NCBI GenBank assembly: GCA_947441065.1
Contig: CANESI010000005.1
Coordinates: 36,791-100,790, forward strand
Length of the DNA stretch: 64,000 nucleotides
Reading direction: 5' to 3'
DNA from: Caulobacteraceae bacterium
GTDB lineage: Bacteria > Pseudomonadota > Alphaproteobacteria > Caulobacterales > Caulobacteraceae
The notes below the pieces were generated by a model, which was given only the letters and a program-made list of their open reading frames with translations, was not told the origin of the DNA and did not search any database. Every line of letters starts with the position of its first letter. Positions within the stretch are counted from its first letter, which is position 1. This document shows positions 29,172 to 38,055 of the stretch, piece by piece. Position numbers and translations under genes: made by a program.

Positions 29172-29837
29172 TCAAGATAGGGCGTTTCGACAGGCCGCCG
29201 CCATAGCAAAGGGCCCAAGGGCTGTCGCAGCCAATCCGTAGGCCGACAAAAGAGCCAAGGCCGGGTGCCAATCGAGGCCCCCGGCAAAGGCCTCAATGGC
29301 CCCTGCGCCAAAGATCACAGGCGGCGCGAACAGGGGCAAAACCAGCACCGCAATCAAGACCCCGCCGCGCTTACTGCCCAAGCTCAAGGCCGCGCCGATG
29401 CCGCCGGTAAAGGCTAGCCCAAGGCCGCCGATCAGGGCGCTGATGAAGATCAGGGGCACCAGCCGAAGCTCTGCGCCCAAAGCCACTGCCACCACCGGCG
29501 CGGCCAAGGCCAGAGGTGCGCCATTGGTTAGCCATTGGGCCAGACCCTTGGCAAAGGCGACCGCCTCAAGCGGCACAGGACCGAGTGCCAAGAGGTCCAA
29601 GGTTCCGTCCTCATAGTCTCGCTCAAACAGGCGCTCGAGCGACAGAAGACTGGCCAGAGCCAAGGCCAGCCAAGCCGAGCCCGGCGCGACGGCTGCCAGA
29701 CGGGCTGGAGAGGCCCCCACAGCAAGGGGCAGCAAGGTCGCGGTCGCGACAAAGAAGGTCAGGGCCAAAAGCGGCCCGCCGCCTCGGCCCCAAGCCATGG
29801 CCATTTCTCGGCGCAACATGACCCAAAAGCCGTTCAT
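29172..29837 (-). CDS. ccmB: Haem exporter permease CcmB
   Basis: Permease of 221 residues with about six membrane helices, partner of CcmA in the ABC complex that releases CcmE from Ccm[20 protein letters not shown] (about 66-84) is the family signature, and the short arginine-bearing N-terminus [16 protein letters not shown] is usual. The ATG overlaps the ccmA stop (ATGA at 29834-29837). Confidence 0.94.
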   Translation of the reverse strand: MNGFWVMLRREMAMAWGRGGGPLLALTFFVATATLLPLAVGASPARLAAVAPGSAWLALALASLLSLERLFERDYEDGTLDLLALGPVPLEAVAFAKGLAQWLTNGAPLALAAPVVAVALGAELRLVPLIFISALIGGLGLAFTGGIGAALSLGSKRGGVLIAVLVLPLFAPPVIFGAGAIEAFAGGLDWHPALALLSAYGLAATALGPFAMAAACRNALS

Positions 29838-30466
29838 TGGGACGGCCCCATAACGCTGGACAGGTCGCAGGCCCTCGCCGTAATCGGAAGCGGATCATGC
29901 ACCGCCGCGATAATCATGCCGCCGCCAGCCAGATGCTCAGCCATCAGATCCCCGAATACCGCGCGCCGCGCCGTATCCAGCGGGGCCATGGGCTCATCGA
30001 GTAGCCAGAGGGACCGGGGACTGGCGACCAGTCGCGCCAAGGCCAAACGACGCCTTTGACCGGCAGAGAGCTTGCGCACCTCCAGCCCCGCCAAACGGTC
30101 CAGATCCAGCCGTGCACTGGCCGCCCTTGCACTAACTTCAGTGCCACCGGTCCATTGAACTTGAAAGAGCAACTCTTCCCACGCCGTGCGGGTGGCCTTG
30201 AAGCCATCTTGGTGACCCAGCAGATGCACCCCTTGGCTACGGGCGTCTTCAGCCTCGAGATCGCCCAGCGCCCCCTTGAACTGCACGTCGCCCGCATGGG
30301 GCCGGATCAAACCGGCAATGGCCCGCAAGAGGCTGGTCTTGCCTGAGCCATTGGCCCCGGTCAGGGCCACAGCCTCGCCTGCATGCACGCTAAGGTCCAG
30401 CCCCCGAAACAGGAGCCGCTCGCCACGGATAATGGCCAAATTTTGCATGTGGACGGCGCAAATCAT
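29834..30466 (-). CDS. ccmA: Haem exporter ATP-binding protein CcmA
   Basis: ABC ATPase of 210 residues. Walker A is [14 protein letters not shown] (about 34-47), the signature motif is [16 protein letters not shown], Walker B is [12 protein letters not shown] and the switch histidine is in IIAAVHDPL. The ATG at 30464-30466 has GAGGG immediately upstream; a second in-frame ATG six codons later is possible. First gene of the ccmABCDG operon; divergent from acnA across 218 bases. ccmE, ccmF and ccmH are not in the window. Confidence 0.94.
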   Translation of the reverse strand: MICAVHMQNLAIIRGERLLFRGLDLSVHAGEAVALTGANGSGKTSLLRAIAGLIRPHAGDVQFKGALGDLEAEDARSQGVHLLGHQDGFKATRTAWEELLFQVQWTGGTEVSARAASARLDLDRLAGLEVRKLSAGQRRRLALARLVASPRSLWLLDEPMAPLDTARRAVFGDLMAEHLAGGGMIIAAVHDPLPITARACDLSSVMGPSQ

Positions 30467-30684
30467 CCCTCTTCATAGACCAGGTTGCGGCCAGACAGAA
30501 TGTCCCTTTCAGATGAATGGACGAAGGGCCCTTAGGCGAGTATGAACAGCACGCCGTGCGGGGCTTACGCGGCGCGGGGTCGGACGCTGTGTGTCCGGTC
30601 CAAGATGCGCGCGATCCTCCGCTACCGATGTTCGGACGGCACAGGACAGTCCCGGGGACGGGACCTAACGAAGGATCTTTTCGT

Positions 30685-33375
30685 ATGTCATCGCATGATA
30701 GCCTAAAGACTCGCCGCGACCTCGTTGTTGGCGACAAGACCTATGCCTACTACAGCCTGCCAGCCGCCGAGGCGGCGGGTCTGGCCAATGTCTCGCGACT
30801 GCCCATGTCCATGAAGGTGTTGCTGGAAAATCTCCTGCGCAACGAGGATGGCAACAGCGTCGGTGAAGCCGATCTGCGGGCCATCTCGGCCTGGATCGAC
30901 AACAAGGGCAAGACCGAGCACGAGATCTCGTTCCGTCCCGCCCGCGTGCTGATGCAGGACTTTACCGGCGTTCCCGCTGTGGTCGATCTGGCCGCCATGC
31001 GCGATGCCATGACCCATCTGGGCGCCGATCCTGAAAAGATTAACCCGCTGAACCCCGTCGATCTGGTCATCGACCACTCGGTGATGGTCGACTATTTCGG
31101 CGGCGCAGACTCCGCAGCCAAGAATGTCGGACGCGAATATGAGCGCAACCTCGAGCGTTACCGCTTCTTGCGTTGGGGCTCGTCGGCCTTCAACAATTTC
31201 CGCGTCGTGCCTCCCGGGACCGGCATCTGCCATCAGGTGAACCTGGAATATCTGGCCCAGACCGTTTGGACGGCCGCTGCCGCCGATGGCGCAGAGCTGG
31301 CCTATCCTGACACGGTCGTCGGCACCGACAGCCACACCACCATGATCAATGGTCTGGCCGTTCTGGGCTGGGGCGTGGGCGGCATTGAGGCCGAGGCGGC
31401 CATGCTCGGCCAGCCGATCCCGATGCTGATCCCCGAGGTCATCGGCTTCAAGCTGACCGGCACCATGCCCGAAGGTGCCACAGCCACCGATCTGGTGCTG
31501 ACGGTCACCCAGATGCTGCGCAAGAAGGGCGTCGTCGGCAAGTTCGTCGAGTTCTGTGGCGAAGGCGTCACCGCCCTGACCTTGGAAGACCAAGCCACCA
31601 TCGCCAATATGGCCCCGGAATATGGCGCCACCTGCGGCTTCTTCCCCGTCAGCCAAGCCACCATCGACTTCCTGACCGCCACGGGCCGCACGCCTGAGCG
31701 CGTGGCCCTGGTCGAGGCCTATGCCAAGGCCCAAGGCATGTGGCTCGAGCCCGGCGCCGAAGATCCCGTCTTCTCCGACACGCTGGATCTTGACCTCGGT
31801 TCGGTTCAGCCCTCAATGGCAGGCCCCAAGCGTCCGCAAGACCGGGTTCTGCTCAGCGAGTCGGCCGCAAAGTTCAAGGAAGCTCTGGCCGGTGAATTCG
31901 GCAAGCCCGGCGAACACACCCGCGTAGAGGTTCCCGGCGAAGGCCATGACCTTGGCAATGGCGACGTGGTCATTGCGGCCATCACGTCTTGCACCAACAC
32001 CTCCAACCCCAGCGTCCTGATCGCGGCCGGCCTGGTGGCCAAGAAGGCCAATGAACTGGGCCTGAAGACCAAGCCTTGGGTCAAGACCTCGCTGGCCCCC
32101 GGCTCGCAAGTGGTCACAGACTATCTGGCCAAGGCAGGTCTGACCGAACATCTGGATGCTCTGGGCTTTAATCTGGTCGGCTATGGCTGCACCACCTGTA
32201 TCGGCAATTCGGGTCCTCTGGCCGAAGCCGTGACCAAGACCATTCAGGACAGCGATCTGGTTGCTGTCTCGGTCCTGTCGGGCAATCGTAACTTCGAAGG
32301 CCGGGTCAATCCCGATACGCGCGCCAACTATCTGGCCTCGCCGCCTCTGGTGGTCGCCTATGCTCTGGCTGGCAATATGAGCATCGACCTGACGACCGAG
32401 CCCTTGGGCATCGGTTCAGACGGTCAGCCCGTATTCCTCAAGGATGTCTGGCCAACCTCGGCAGAGATCGCCGAGATCCAGCGCGCCGTGGTCACCAATG
32501 CCCTGTTCAGCGCCCGCTATAGCGACGTCTTTAAGGGTGACGAACATTGGCAAGGCATCGCCGTCTCGGGCGGTCAGACCTATGGCTGGGAAGACGATTC
32601 GACCTACGTTCAAAACCCGCCCTACTTCACCGATATGAGCATGACGCCCAAGCCGGTGACCGACATTGCTGAGGCCCGCATCTTGGGCATATTCGGTGAC
32701 TCCATCACCACTGACCACATCTCTCCGGCCGGTTCGATCAAGGCCTCATCGCCTGCGGGCAAGTATCTGATCGCCAATGGCGTCGATCCTATCGACTTCA
32801 ACGGCTATGGCGCGCGCCGGGGCAACCATCAGGTCATGATGCGCGGCACCTTCGCCAATATCCGCATCCGCAACCGCATGACTCCAGAGATCGAAGGCGG
32901 CGTGACCAAGCACTATCCCTCGGGTGACGTGATGGCCATCTATGACGCGGCCATGCGTTACGAAGGCGAAGGCCGTCCGCTGGTGATCTTTGCCGGTAAG
33001 GAATATGGCACCGGCTCGTCGCGTGACTGGGCCGCCAAGGGCACCAAGCTGCTCGGCGTTCGCGCCGTGATCGCCGAATCCTTTGAGCGCATCCACCGCT
33101 CCAATCTGGTCGGCATGGGCGTCCTGCCCCTGCAGTTCAAGATTGATGGCTGGCAGAAGCTGAACCTGATCGGTGACGAGATCGTCTCGATCCGGGGCCT
33201 TGCCGATGTCGCACCGCGCAAGACCTTGACGGTTGAACTCTATCGTCCTTCCGATGGCCGGGTCGCTCGCTTCCCCGTTGTCTGCCGCATCGATACCCCA
33301 ACCGAACTTGACTATTTCAAGAACGGCGGCGTTTTGAACTATGTGCTGCGCAATCTGGCCCGCGACGCAGGCTAA
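30685..33375 (+). CDS. acnA: Aconitate hydratase A
   Basis: TCA-cycle enzyme of 896 residues interconverting citrate and isocitrate with a [4Fe-4S] cluster. Cluster cysteines are in TSCTNTSNPS and GYGCTTCIGNSGPL. VGTDSHTTMINGLAVLGWGVGG and KEYGTGSSRDWAAKG are active-site segments. The ATG at 30685 (MSSHDSLKTRRD) has AAGGA about ten bases upstream; the longer open frame from 30517 runs through the promoter region. The length matches AcnA/IRP-type aconitases. Confidence 0.97.
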   Translation: MSSHDSLKTRRDLVVGDKTYAYYSLPAAEAAGLANVSRLPMSMKVLLENLLRNEDGNSVGEADLRAISAWIDNKGKTEHEISFRPARVLMQDFTGVPAVVDLAAMRDAMTHLGADPEKINPLNPVDLVIDHSVMVDYFGGADSAAKNVGREYERNLERYRFLRWGSSAFNNFRVVPPGTGICHQVNLEYLAQTVWTAAAADGAELAYPDTVVGTDSHTTMINGLAVLGWGVGGIEAEAAMLGQPIPMLIPEVIGFKLTGTMPEGATATDLVLTVTQMLRKKGVVGKFVEFCGEGVTALTLEDQATIANMAPEYGATCGFFPVSQATIDFLTATGRTPERVALVEAYAKAQGMWLEPGAEDPVFSDTLDLDLGSVQPSMAGPKRPQDRVLLSESAAKFKEALAGEFGKPGEHTRVEVPGEGHDLGNGDVVIAAITSCTNTSNPSVLIAAGLVAKKANELGLKTKPWVKTSLAPGSQVVTDYLAKAGLTEHLDALGFNLVGYGCTTCIGNSGPLAEAVTKTIQDSDLVAVSVLSGNRNFEGRVNPDTRANYLASPPLVVAYALAGNMSIDLTTEPLGIGSDGQPVFLKDVWPTSAEIAEIQRAVVTNALFSARYSDVFKGDEHWQGIAVSGGQTYGWEDDSTYVQNPPYFTDMSMTPKPVTDIAEARILGIFGDSITTDHISPAGSIKASSPAGKYLIANGVDPIDFNGYGARRGNHQVMMRGTFANIRIRNRMTPEIEGGVTKHYPSGDVMAIYDAAMRYEGEGRPLVIFAGKEYGTGSSRDWAAKGTKLLGVRAVIAESFERIHRSNLVGMGVLPLQFKIDGWQKLNLIGDEIVSIRGLADVAPRKTLTVELYRPSDGRVARFPVVCRIDTPTELDYFKNGGVLNYVLRNLARDAG

Positions 33376-33396
33376 TCCGCAGAGTTTGAGTCTAGC

Positions 33397-33431
33397 CCGC
33401 CGCACTGGATGATCTTTTTCCGGTGCGGCGG
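33397..33431. terminator. Hairpin after acnA
   Basis: CCGCCGCACTGG and CCGGTGCGGCGG form a 12-base stem with one T-G pair. The five Ts lie in the loop, not after the stem, so it is either a weak terminator or a 3' stabilising structure for acnA mRNA. Confidence 0.5.
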
Positions 33432-33488
33432 CGCTCCTCACGCCAAGTTGAGGGGCTTTTTGGTGGGAATCTGGCTTAGGTGCAGCCC

Positions 33489-34244
33489 ATGCGTATTTTG
33501 AGACCCTTGATCCTCGGCCTTGTTGGCCTCTTGACCTTCACGACCTCCCTTGCCCTGACCTCGGCCAGCGCCTTGGCCAAGAGCCCTGTGGTCGTGGAGC
33601 TGTTTACCAGCCAAGGCTGTTCGTCCTGCCTGAAGGCTGATGACCTGATGGGAGAGGTGGCCGATCGCCCCGGCATCTTGCTCCTGACCTATGCGGTCGA
33701 CTATTGGGACTATCTCGGCTGGCGCGATACTTTCGCCAAGGAAGATTACTCGGCCCGCCAGCGCGCCTATATGAAACGCATGAGTGGCCGCGAGGTCTAT
33801 ACCCCGCAGATCGTGGTCAATGGCACCTCTGAGACCGCCGCGATCCATGCCGACAAGGTCGATCCCTTGATCCGTAGGGCGGCGCACGCCAAGGGTCTGC
33901 CCAGTCCGTTACTTCGCCAGCGCTCCGACACCCGCATTAGTGTTGGCGCAGGTCGCTATCCCAAGGGTGGGGCCGAGGTCTGGCTGGTGCGCTATGACCC
34001 CACTGACCAGGCGGTCGAGATCAAGCGCGGCGAGAACCGTGGCAAGACCATGGTCTATCATAATGTCGTCCGCGACCTGGTTCGGCTCGGATCTTGGAGC
34101 GGTAAGGCAAGGTCCTACACCCTGCCCACGCCGGAAACCGGCAGTGCCGATGATGGACTTGAAAGCGTTATCCTGATTCAAGGCGCAAAGGGCGGCCGCA
34201 TTATCGGCAGCCTCAGCCTCAAGGCGCCTGAGTCAAAACCCTGA
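33489..34244 (+). CDS. DUF1223 thioredoxin-like exported protein
   Basis: Protein of 251 residues of the DUF1223 (PF06764) family. A signal peptide (MRILRPLILGLVGLLTF to SASALA) is followed by VVVELFTSQGCSSCLKADDLM with the CSSC redox pair, YAVDYWDYLGWRDTFA, and YTPQIVVNGTSE, the family's hallmark. A thioredoxin-like fold in the periplasm is expected; the substrate is unknown. An upstream in-frame GTG at 33480 is a possible alternative start. Confidence 0.92.
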   Translation: MRILRPLILGLVGLLTFTTSLALTSASALAKSPVVVELFTSQGCSSCLKADDLMGEVADRPGILLLTYAVDYWDYLGWRDTFAKEDYSARQRAYMKRMSGREVYTPQIVVNGTSETAAIHADKVDPLIRRAAHAKGLPSPLLRQRSDTRISVGAGRYPKGGAEVWLVRYDPTDQAVEIKRGENRGKTMVYHNVVRDLVRLGSWSGKARSYTLPTPETGSADDGLESVILIQGAKGGRIIGSLSLKAPESKP

Positions 34245-34344
34245 TCGGCTGGGCGGTTCGCCGCTAGCCGCACGCCAAAAAATACTCTCTAATCTTTTCC
34301 AACCAGAGCCCGGCAAACGGGTGACCCTTAAGGAAGAGACGAAG

Positions 34345-35484
34345 ATGAGCAGGATTGTGGCAAATGGCTTGGCGAGCGATCGGTTCGCGGGCGTACGAGC
34401 AGCCTTCGAGGAAAATCTCAACAATGGTGCGGACATCGGCGCGGGCTTTACCGCGACCTTGAACGGCGAGACCGTTGTCGACCTCTGGGGCGGTTTTGCC
34501 GATGAGGCCAAGACCCGCGCCTGGGAAAAGGACACCATCGTCAATGTCTATTCCACCACCAAGACCATGACCTTCTTGGTGGCCCTGATGCTGGCTGACC
34601 GGGGCGATTTGGATTTTGATGCGCCGGTGGCCAAATACTGGCCCGAATTTGCCGCCAACGGTAAGGCCGACGTCAAGGTCAGCCATCTGATGAGCCACTC
34701 ATCGGGCCTGTCCGGCTGGAAAGAGACCCTCGCGCCTACCGATCTTTATGATTGGGAAAAGGCCACCAGCTTACTGGCGGCGCAGGCCCCGTTCTGGACG
34801 CCTGGCACGGCGCCTGGCTATCACGCCATGACCCAAGGCTATCTGATCGGAGAGGTGGTGCGCCGCATCACGGGTCAGACCATTGGTACCTTCTTTCGCA
34901 AGGAAGTGGCCGAGCCGCTGGGCGCTGATTTCCATATTGGCATGGGGCCAGAACATGATGCCCGCGTCGCCGACCTGATCCCCCCGCCCGTCGGTGGCAT
35001 CACCGCGGACGGCGAGGCCAATGAGCTGTCACACAATATGCAGACCAACCCGCCGATCAATCCGCTCGCGACCCGCGACCGGGCTTGGCGCGCGGCAGAA
35101 ATTCCAGCAGCGGGCGGCCAGGGCAATGCGCGCTCTGTCGCCGAGATTCACGCCATCTTGGCCAATGGCGGCATGGCCAAGGGCAAGCGCTTCCTGTCCG
35201 AAGCCGGATGTAACCGCGCCCTAGAGGTTCAGATCGAGGGCAAGGACCTGATCCTCGGCACGCCGGTGCGCTATGGCATGGGCTTTGGCCTGAAGTCAGA
35301 AATGATGCCTCTACCGCACGACCGATGCATCTATTGGGGCGGCTATGGCGGCTCTCTGATCATTATCGATCTGGAGAACCACACCACCTATGCCTATGCC
35401 ATGAACAAGATGGCCGCGACCACTTCGGGCGATCTGCGTGCCTTTAGTCTGGTTATGGCCACCATGCAGGGCCTGATGTCCTAG
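34345..35484 (+). CDS. Beta-lactamase-fold serine hydrolase (family VIII esterase type)
   Basis: Protein of 379 residues of the PF00144 family. The nucleophile motif SxxK is in NVYSTTKTMTFLV (about 60-72), the tyrosine motif is in PGYHAMTQGYLIGE, and the third element is WGGYGGSLIIID near the C-terminus. The tyrosine is followed by H rather than the AN of class C beta-lactamases, which fits family VIII carboxylesterases more than antibiotic hydrolysis. No signal peptide, so it is cytoplasmic. The ATG at 34345 has AAGGA upstream; the open frame begins at a GTG at 34321. Confidence 0.9.
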   Translation: MSRIVANGLASDRFAGVRAAFEENLNNGADIGAGFTATLNGETVVDLWGGFADEAKTRAWEKDTIVNVYSTTKTMTFLVALMLADRGDLDFDAPVAKYWPEFAANGKADVKVSHLMSHSSGLSGWKETLAPTDLYDWEKATSLLAAQAPFWTPGTAPGYHAMTQGYLIGEVVRRITGQTIGTFFRKEVAEPLGADFHIGMGPEHDARVADLIPPPVGGITADGEANELSHNMQTNPPINPLATRDRAWRAAEIPAAGGQGNARSVAEIHAILANGGMAKGKRFLSEAGCNRALEVQIEGKDLILGTPVRYGMGFGLKSEMMPLPHDRCIYWGGYGGSLIIIDLENHTTYAYAMNKMAATTSGDLRAFSLVMATMQGLMS

Positions 35485-35494
35485 TTGCCCTTGG

Positions 35495-35525
35495 CGGGCC
35501 TGTGAGACATCTCGCAGGCCCGTTT
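35495..35525 (+). terminator. Terminator after the serine hydrolase
   Basis: CGGGCCTGTGAG / CTCGCAGGCCCG, a 12-base stem with one T-G wobble and a 4-base loop, followed by TTT. It also sits before the convergent SDR gene stop at 35538. Confidence 0.75.
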
Positions 35526-35537
35526 CGAACAGAGGGA

Positions 35538-36281
35538 CTAGACCCGCAGCATCAATCCGCCGTCAACGCCCAGCGCCTGAGCGGTGACAAAGCCGCCATC
35601 GTCTGAGGCGAGAAACAGGGCCGCCCGAGCAATATCGATGGGGGCACCTAAACGCTTCATCGCCGCCTTCTTGGCCCAGATCTTGGCAATGTCGGGATTG
35701 GCAAAGCTGGCCGCTGTCATGCCGGTGGCGATGGCGCCGGGCAGAATGGCATTGGCCGTGACCCCATAGCGGCCAAACTCGAGCGCGAAATTATTGATCA
35801 TACCGACCACCCCCGCCTTAGAGGCCGAATAGGCGACCAGACCATTGTCGCTGAACTTGGCCATGATGCTGGCCGTGGCGATGATCCGGCCATGGGGCGA
35901 GGCAATCAGATGGGGCGCCGCTTGGCGCGTGATGCGAAAGGCGGCGCGAAGATTGACCGCCAGCACCCGATCAAACATCTCGTCAGTGGTTTCAGACGCC
36001 GGAGCGCTGCCGCTGACGCCGGCATTATTATAGACCACATCGATCTTTCCAAAGGCACTAAGGGCCCTATCGATGATGGTCTTGGGGGCGTCATCGCCGG
36101 TAATGTCGATACCAAGACCTTGGATATCGCCGGTAAAGCTAAGGTCGGTTCCGGGCCGGTCCACGGCCAATACCCTCGCCCCTTCCGAGGCGAACAGCTC
36201 AGCCGTCGCGCGGCCAATGCCAGATGCGGCACCGGTAATGATGCAGGCGCGGCCCGCGAGGCGGCCAGTGGCGGTGGTCAT
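35538..36281 (-). CDS. SDR family NAD(P)-dependent oxidoreductase
   Basis: Classical short-chain dehydrogenase of 247 residues. The cofactor motif is TGAASGIGRATA (about 16-27), DVVYNNAGVSG corresponds to the NNAG segment, the catalytic serine is in IIATASIMAK and YSASK (about 155-159) gives the tyrosine and lysine. The arrangement A-V-D-R-P after the second strand (VLAVDRPG) suggests NAD(H) preference, an inference. Substrate unknown. Confidence 0.93.
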   Translation of the reverse strand: MTTATGRLAGRACIITGAASGIGRATAELFASEGARVLAVDRPGTDLSFTGDIQGLGIDITGDDAPKTIIDRALSAFGKIDVVYNNAGVSGSAPASETTDEMFDRVLAVNLRAAFRITRQAAPHLIASPHGRIIATASIMAKFSDNGLVAYSASKAGVVGMINNFALEFGRYGVTANAILPGAIATGMTAASFANPDIAKIWAKKAAMKRLGAPIDIARAALFLASDDGGFVTAQALGVDGGLMLRV

Positions 36282-36344
36282 ATGGTTTCCTCCTCATTTT
36301 CAGGGGCCTCAACCGGGCCGCTTTATCTGCTCTAGACAGCATGA

Positions 36345-36379
36345 AGCCCGCACGGTCTGAGGGGAAGACCGTGCGGGCT
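36345..36379. repeat. Perfect 14-base inverted repeat
   Basis: AGCCCGCACGGTCT, 7-base spacer, AGACCGTGCGGGCT, followed on the plus strand by GTTTATG. It could end a minus-strand transcript running from the G-rich region, or be the 3' hairpin of a small RNA. It lies 64 bases upstream of the divergently oriented SDR start. Confidence 0.75.
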
Positions 36380-36476
36380 GTTTATGCCGCTTTATTCGCT
36401 CTTTTCACGAAGGCCCGACAGGGGTGGGGCAACTGAGCCATTCGAGAGCCTTAAGGGCGTCGAGCGATGGAGCCCC

Positions 36477-36499
36477 GGGATCAGGGTGGGCTGGGGGGG
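36477..36499 (+). other. G-quadruplex motif
   Basis: GGG, 4 bases, GGG, 1 base, GGG, 2 bases, then seven G: fits G3 with loops of 1-7. Another G run, GGGGTGGGG, begins at 36421. The coding potential around it is poor. Confidence 0.6.
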
Positions 36500-36690
36500 C
36501 TGTTCAGGGTCCGAGACCTTGGGGCGAGCCACCGTTCGACAAGGACAGGATCGCCGGGCAAACAGGCGCGTCCAAGTCGGAAATAAGGTCATTTCAAGGC
36601 GCTTTTGCTGCACCTGCGCTCAAGGCTGGCCCGGCGTGTCTTCCGCGCAACGGCTTTTGACGCGGCGAAATTTATCGGTAGGCTCTGTCC

Positions 36691-37023
36691 ATGAGCCTTG
36701 ATCCTTCTGGCACCCCGGTTGCCCCCGTCACCTTTTTTGAACGTCGCGAGTTAGAGCGGCTGTTGCGGCTCTATGGCCGGATGGTCGCGGCGGGTGAATG
36801 GCGTGACTATGCCATCGACGGCCTGCGCGACTATGCCCAGTTCTCGGTGTTCAAACATGCGGCCGAACAGCCGATCTATCGGATCGAAAAACGCCCGGCT
36901 CTGGCGCGCAAGCAGGGGGCCTTTGCCGTGATCGGGCAGGGCGGCATGATCCTCAAACGGGGTCATGAACTGGAACAGGTGCTGAAGATCTTCGACAAGG
37001 GCAGGTTTGCGGTGGTTGATTAG
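36691..37023 (+). CDS. DUF2794 domain protein
   Basis: Protein of 110 residues conserved in Alphaproteobacteria (DUF2794). TFFERRELERLLRLYGRMVAAGEWRDYAIDGLRD and AQFSVFKHAAEQPIYRIEKRPALARKQGAF are the family pattern, and the length is typical. No membrane segment or enzyme motif; function unknown. It converges with the Bax-inhibitor-1 gene. Confidence 0.9.
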   Translation: MSLDPSGTPVAPVTFFERRELERLLRLYGRMVAAGEWRDYAIDGLRDYAQFSVFKHAAEQPIYRIEKRPALARKQGAFAVIGQGGMILKRGHELEQVLKIFDKGRFAVVD

Positions 37024-37037
37024 GGTGCAAAAGAAAA

Positions 37038-37059
37038 GGCCCCAGCTTTCACCGGGGCC
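37038..37059 (-). terminator. Terminator of the Bax-inhibitor-1 gene
   Basis: GGCCCC / GGGGCC with a 10-base loop. On the minus strand it is followed by TTTTCTTTT, a good U-tract, 25 bases after the stop codon at 37085. Confidence 0.8.
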
Positions 37060-37084
37060 CTTCCGAAAGAGACTGAAGCCAGAT

Positions 37085-37834
37085 CTAGCGACGATCGCCA
37101 AGCAGCGAGAGCAGGAACTGGAACAGGTTGATGAAGTTCAGATAGAGGCTCAGCGCGCCAAAGTTGGTCGCCACGCCCATAGCCGCCTTGTCGCCGCCCA
37201 TCTCATAGTAGCTCATCTTCAGGCGCTGGGTGTCGTAGGCGATCAGACCGGAAAAGATCAGCACGCCCAGAACATTGACCATAAAGGCCATGGCCGAAGA
37301 CTTCAGGAAGATATTGACGATCGAGGCCAGCATGATGCCGATCAGGCCCATGATCAGGAAACTGCCCATAGCGGTCAGGTCCTTCTTAGTGGTGTAACCC
37401 ACCAGGCTCAGGGCTCCGAAGGCCGCAGACGTGATCAGGAAGGTCGAGACGACCGAAGCGCCGGTATAGACCAGCATCACCACGCCCAAGGACGCGCCCA
37501 TCAGAGAAACGATCGTCCAGTAGGTGATACCGGCCGACTTTTCCGTCGGGTTACGCAGGGCGAAGCTTGAAAACAGAATTACGGCGAGAGGGGCGAAAGA
37601 TACAATCATGCCCAAGATCGTCATGCCAACCAGACGGCCCTCGACGACGCGGAACATGAGATCCCGCACAGGGGGGAAGCTGGAGGTCAAAAATGCCAAG
37701 GCCGCCGACAACAGAAGGCCCAAGGCCACCTTGTTGTAAACGCCCAGCATGAAGGATCGCAGGCCCGTATCCACCGACATGTCGGCGTGATCCACCGGGA
37801 CCGGACGCGCATAGCCGCGGTTGAGGTCGCTCAT
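37085..37834 (-). CDS. Bax inhibitor-1/YccA family membrane protein
   Basis: Protein of 249 residues with seven hydrophobic helices between about 25 and 245. Features are TGLRSFMLGVYNKVALGLLLSA at the first helix and, near the C-terminus, VLIFSGLIAYDTQRLKMSYYE, with the conserved YDTQ segment, then ALSLYLNFINLFQFLLSLLG, all typical of the family. Homologues act as calcium/proton channels or FtsH modulators. The ATG at 37832-37834 is chosen; the upstream open frame to 38023 is not protein-like. Confidence 0.94.
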   Translation of the reverse strand: MSDLNRGYARPVPVDHADMSVDTGLRSFMLGVYNKVALGLLLSAALAFLTSSFPPVRDLMFRVVEGRLVGMTILGMIVSFAPLAVILFSSFALRNPTEKSAGITYWTIVSLMGASLGVVMLVYTGASVVSTFLITSAAFGALSLVGYTTKKDLTAMGSFLIMGLIGIMLASIVNIFLKSSAMAFMVNVLGVLIFSGLIAYDTQRLKMSYYEMGGDKAAMGVATNFGALSLYLNFINLFQFLLSLLGDRR

Positions 37835-38055
37835 CGAGTCATAGCCCTTTTCTAACGCCCAACATTGGGCACCTCCCCTATATTGGGTGAATGACGCCGT
37901 TTCGCAAGCACCTGTGCATAACGGTTTCGTCAGAATGTCTAAAGATAACGATTGGAATTGCATAAAACGGCCGTTTGAACCAGAAAGTCGGTCTGAATCC
38001 CGCCTCGGCGGGAAGGTGTTCAATTTGCGACATGGCCTGAGGGCGGGGGAATTTG

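Larger units (their letters stand above)
36282..36690. other. Non-coding stretch of about 400 bases between SDR gene and DUF2794 gene
   Basis: The open frames here have no plausible starts or protein character. It holds a perfect 14-base inverted repeat (36345-36379) and a G-rich tract with a quadruplex motif (36477-36499). I compared it by eye with SRP, tmRNA, RNase P and 6S RNA signatures and found no match. It may carry an unrecognised small RNA or just regulatory DNA. Confidence 0.5.

Noticed and set aside
30703..31734. 343-codon frame antisense to acnA
   Set aside because: Aconitase is unmistakable on the plus strand; the shadow has no recognisable domain.
34345..35484. Beta-lactamase giving antibiotic resistance
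   Set aside because: SxxK is present but the second motif is Y-H-A and there is no signal peptide, which fits a cytoplasmic family VIII esterase better.
36384..36690. Possible 6S, SRP, tmRNA or RNase P RNA gene
   Set aside because: A string GAGAGCCTTAAGGGC recalls part of 6S RNA, but the rest of the conserved structure and spacing is absent; no other RNA signature matched.
36384..36701. 105-codon frame in the gap upstream of DUF2794, and a 73-codon minus-strand frame
   Set aside because: Arginine/glycine-rich translation without protein character, overlaps the G-rich tract, and no usable ribosome site.
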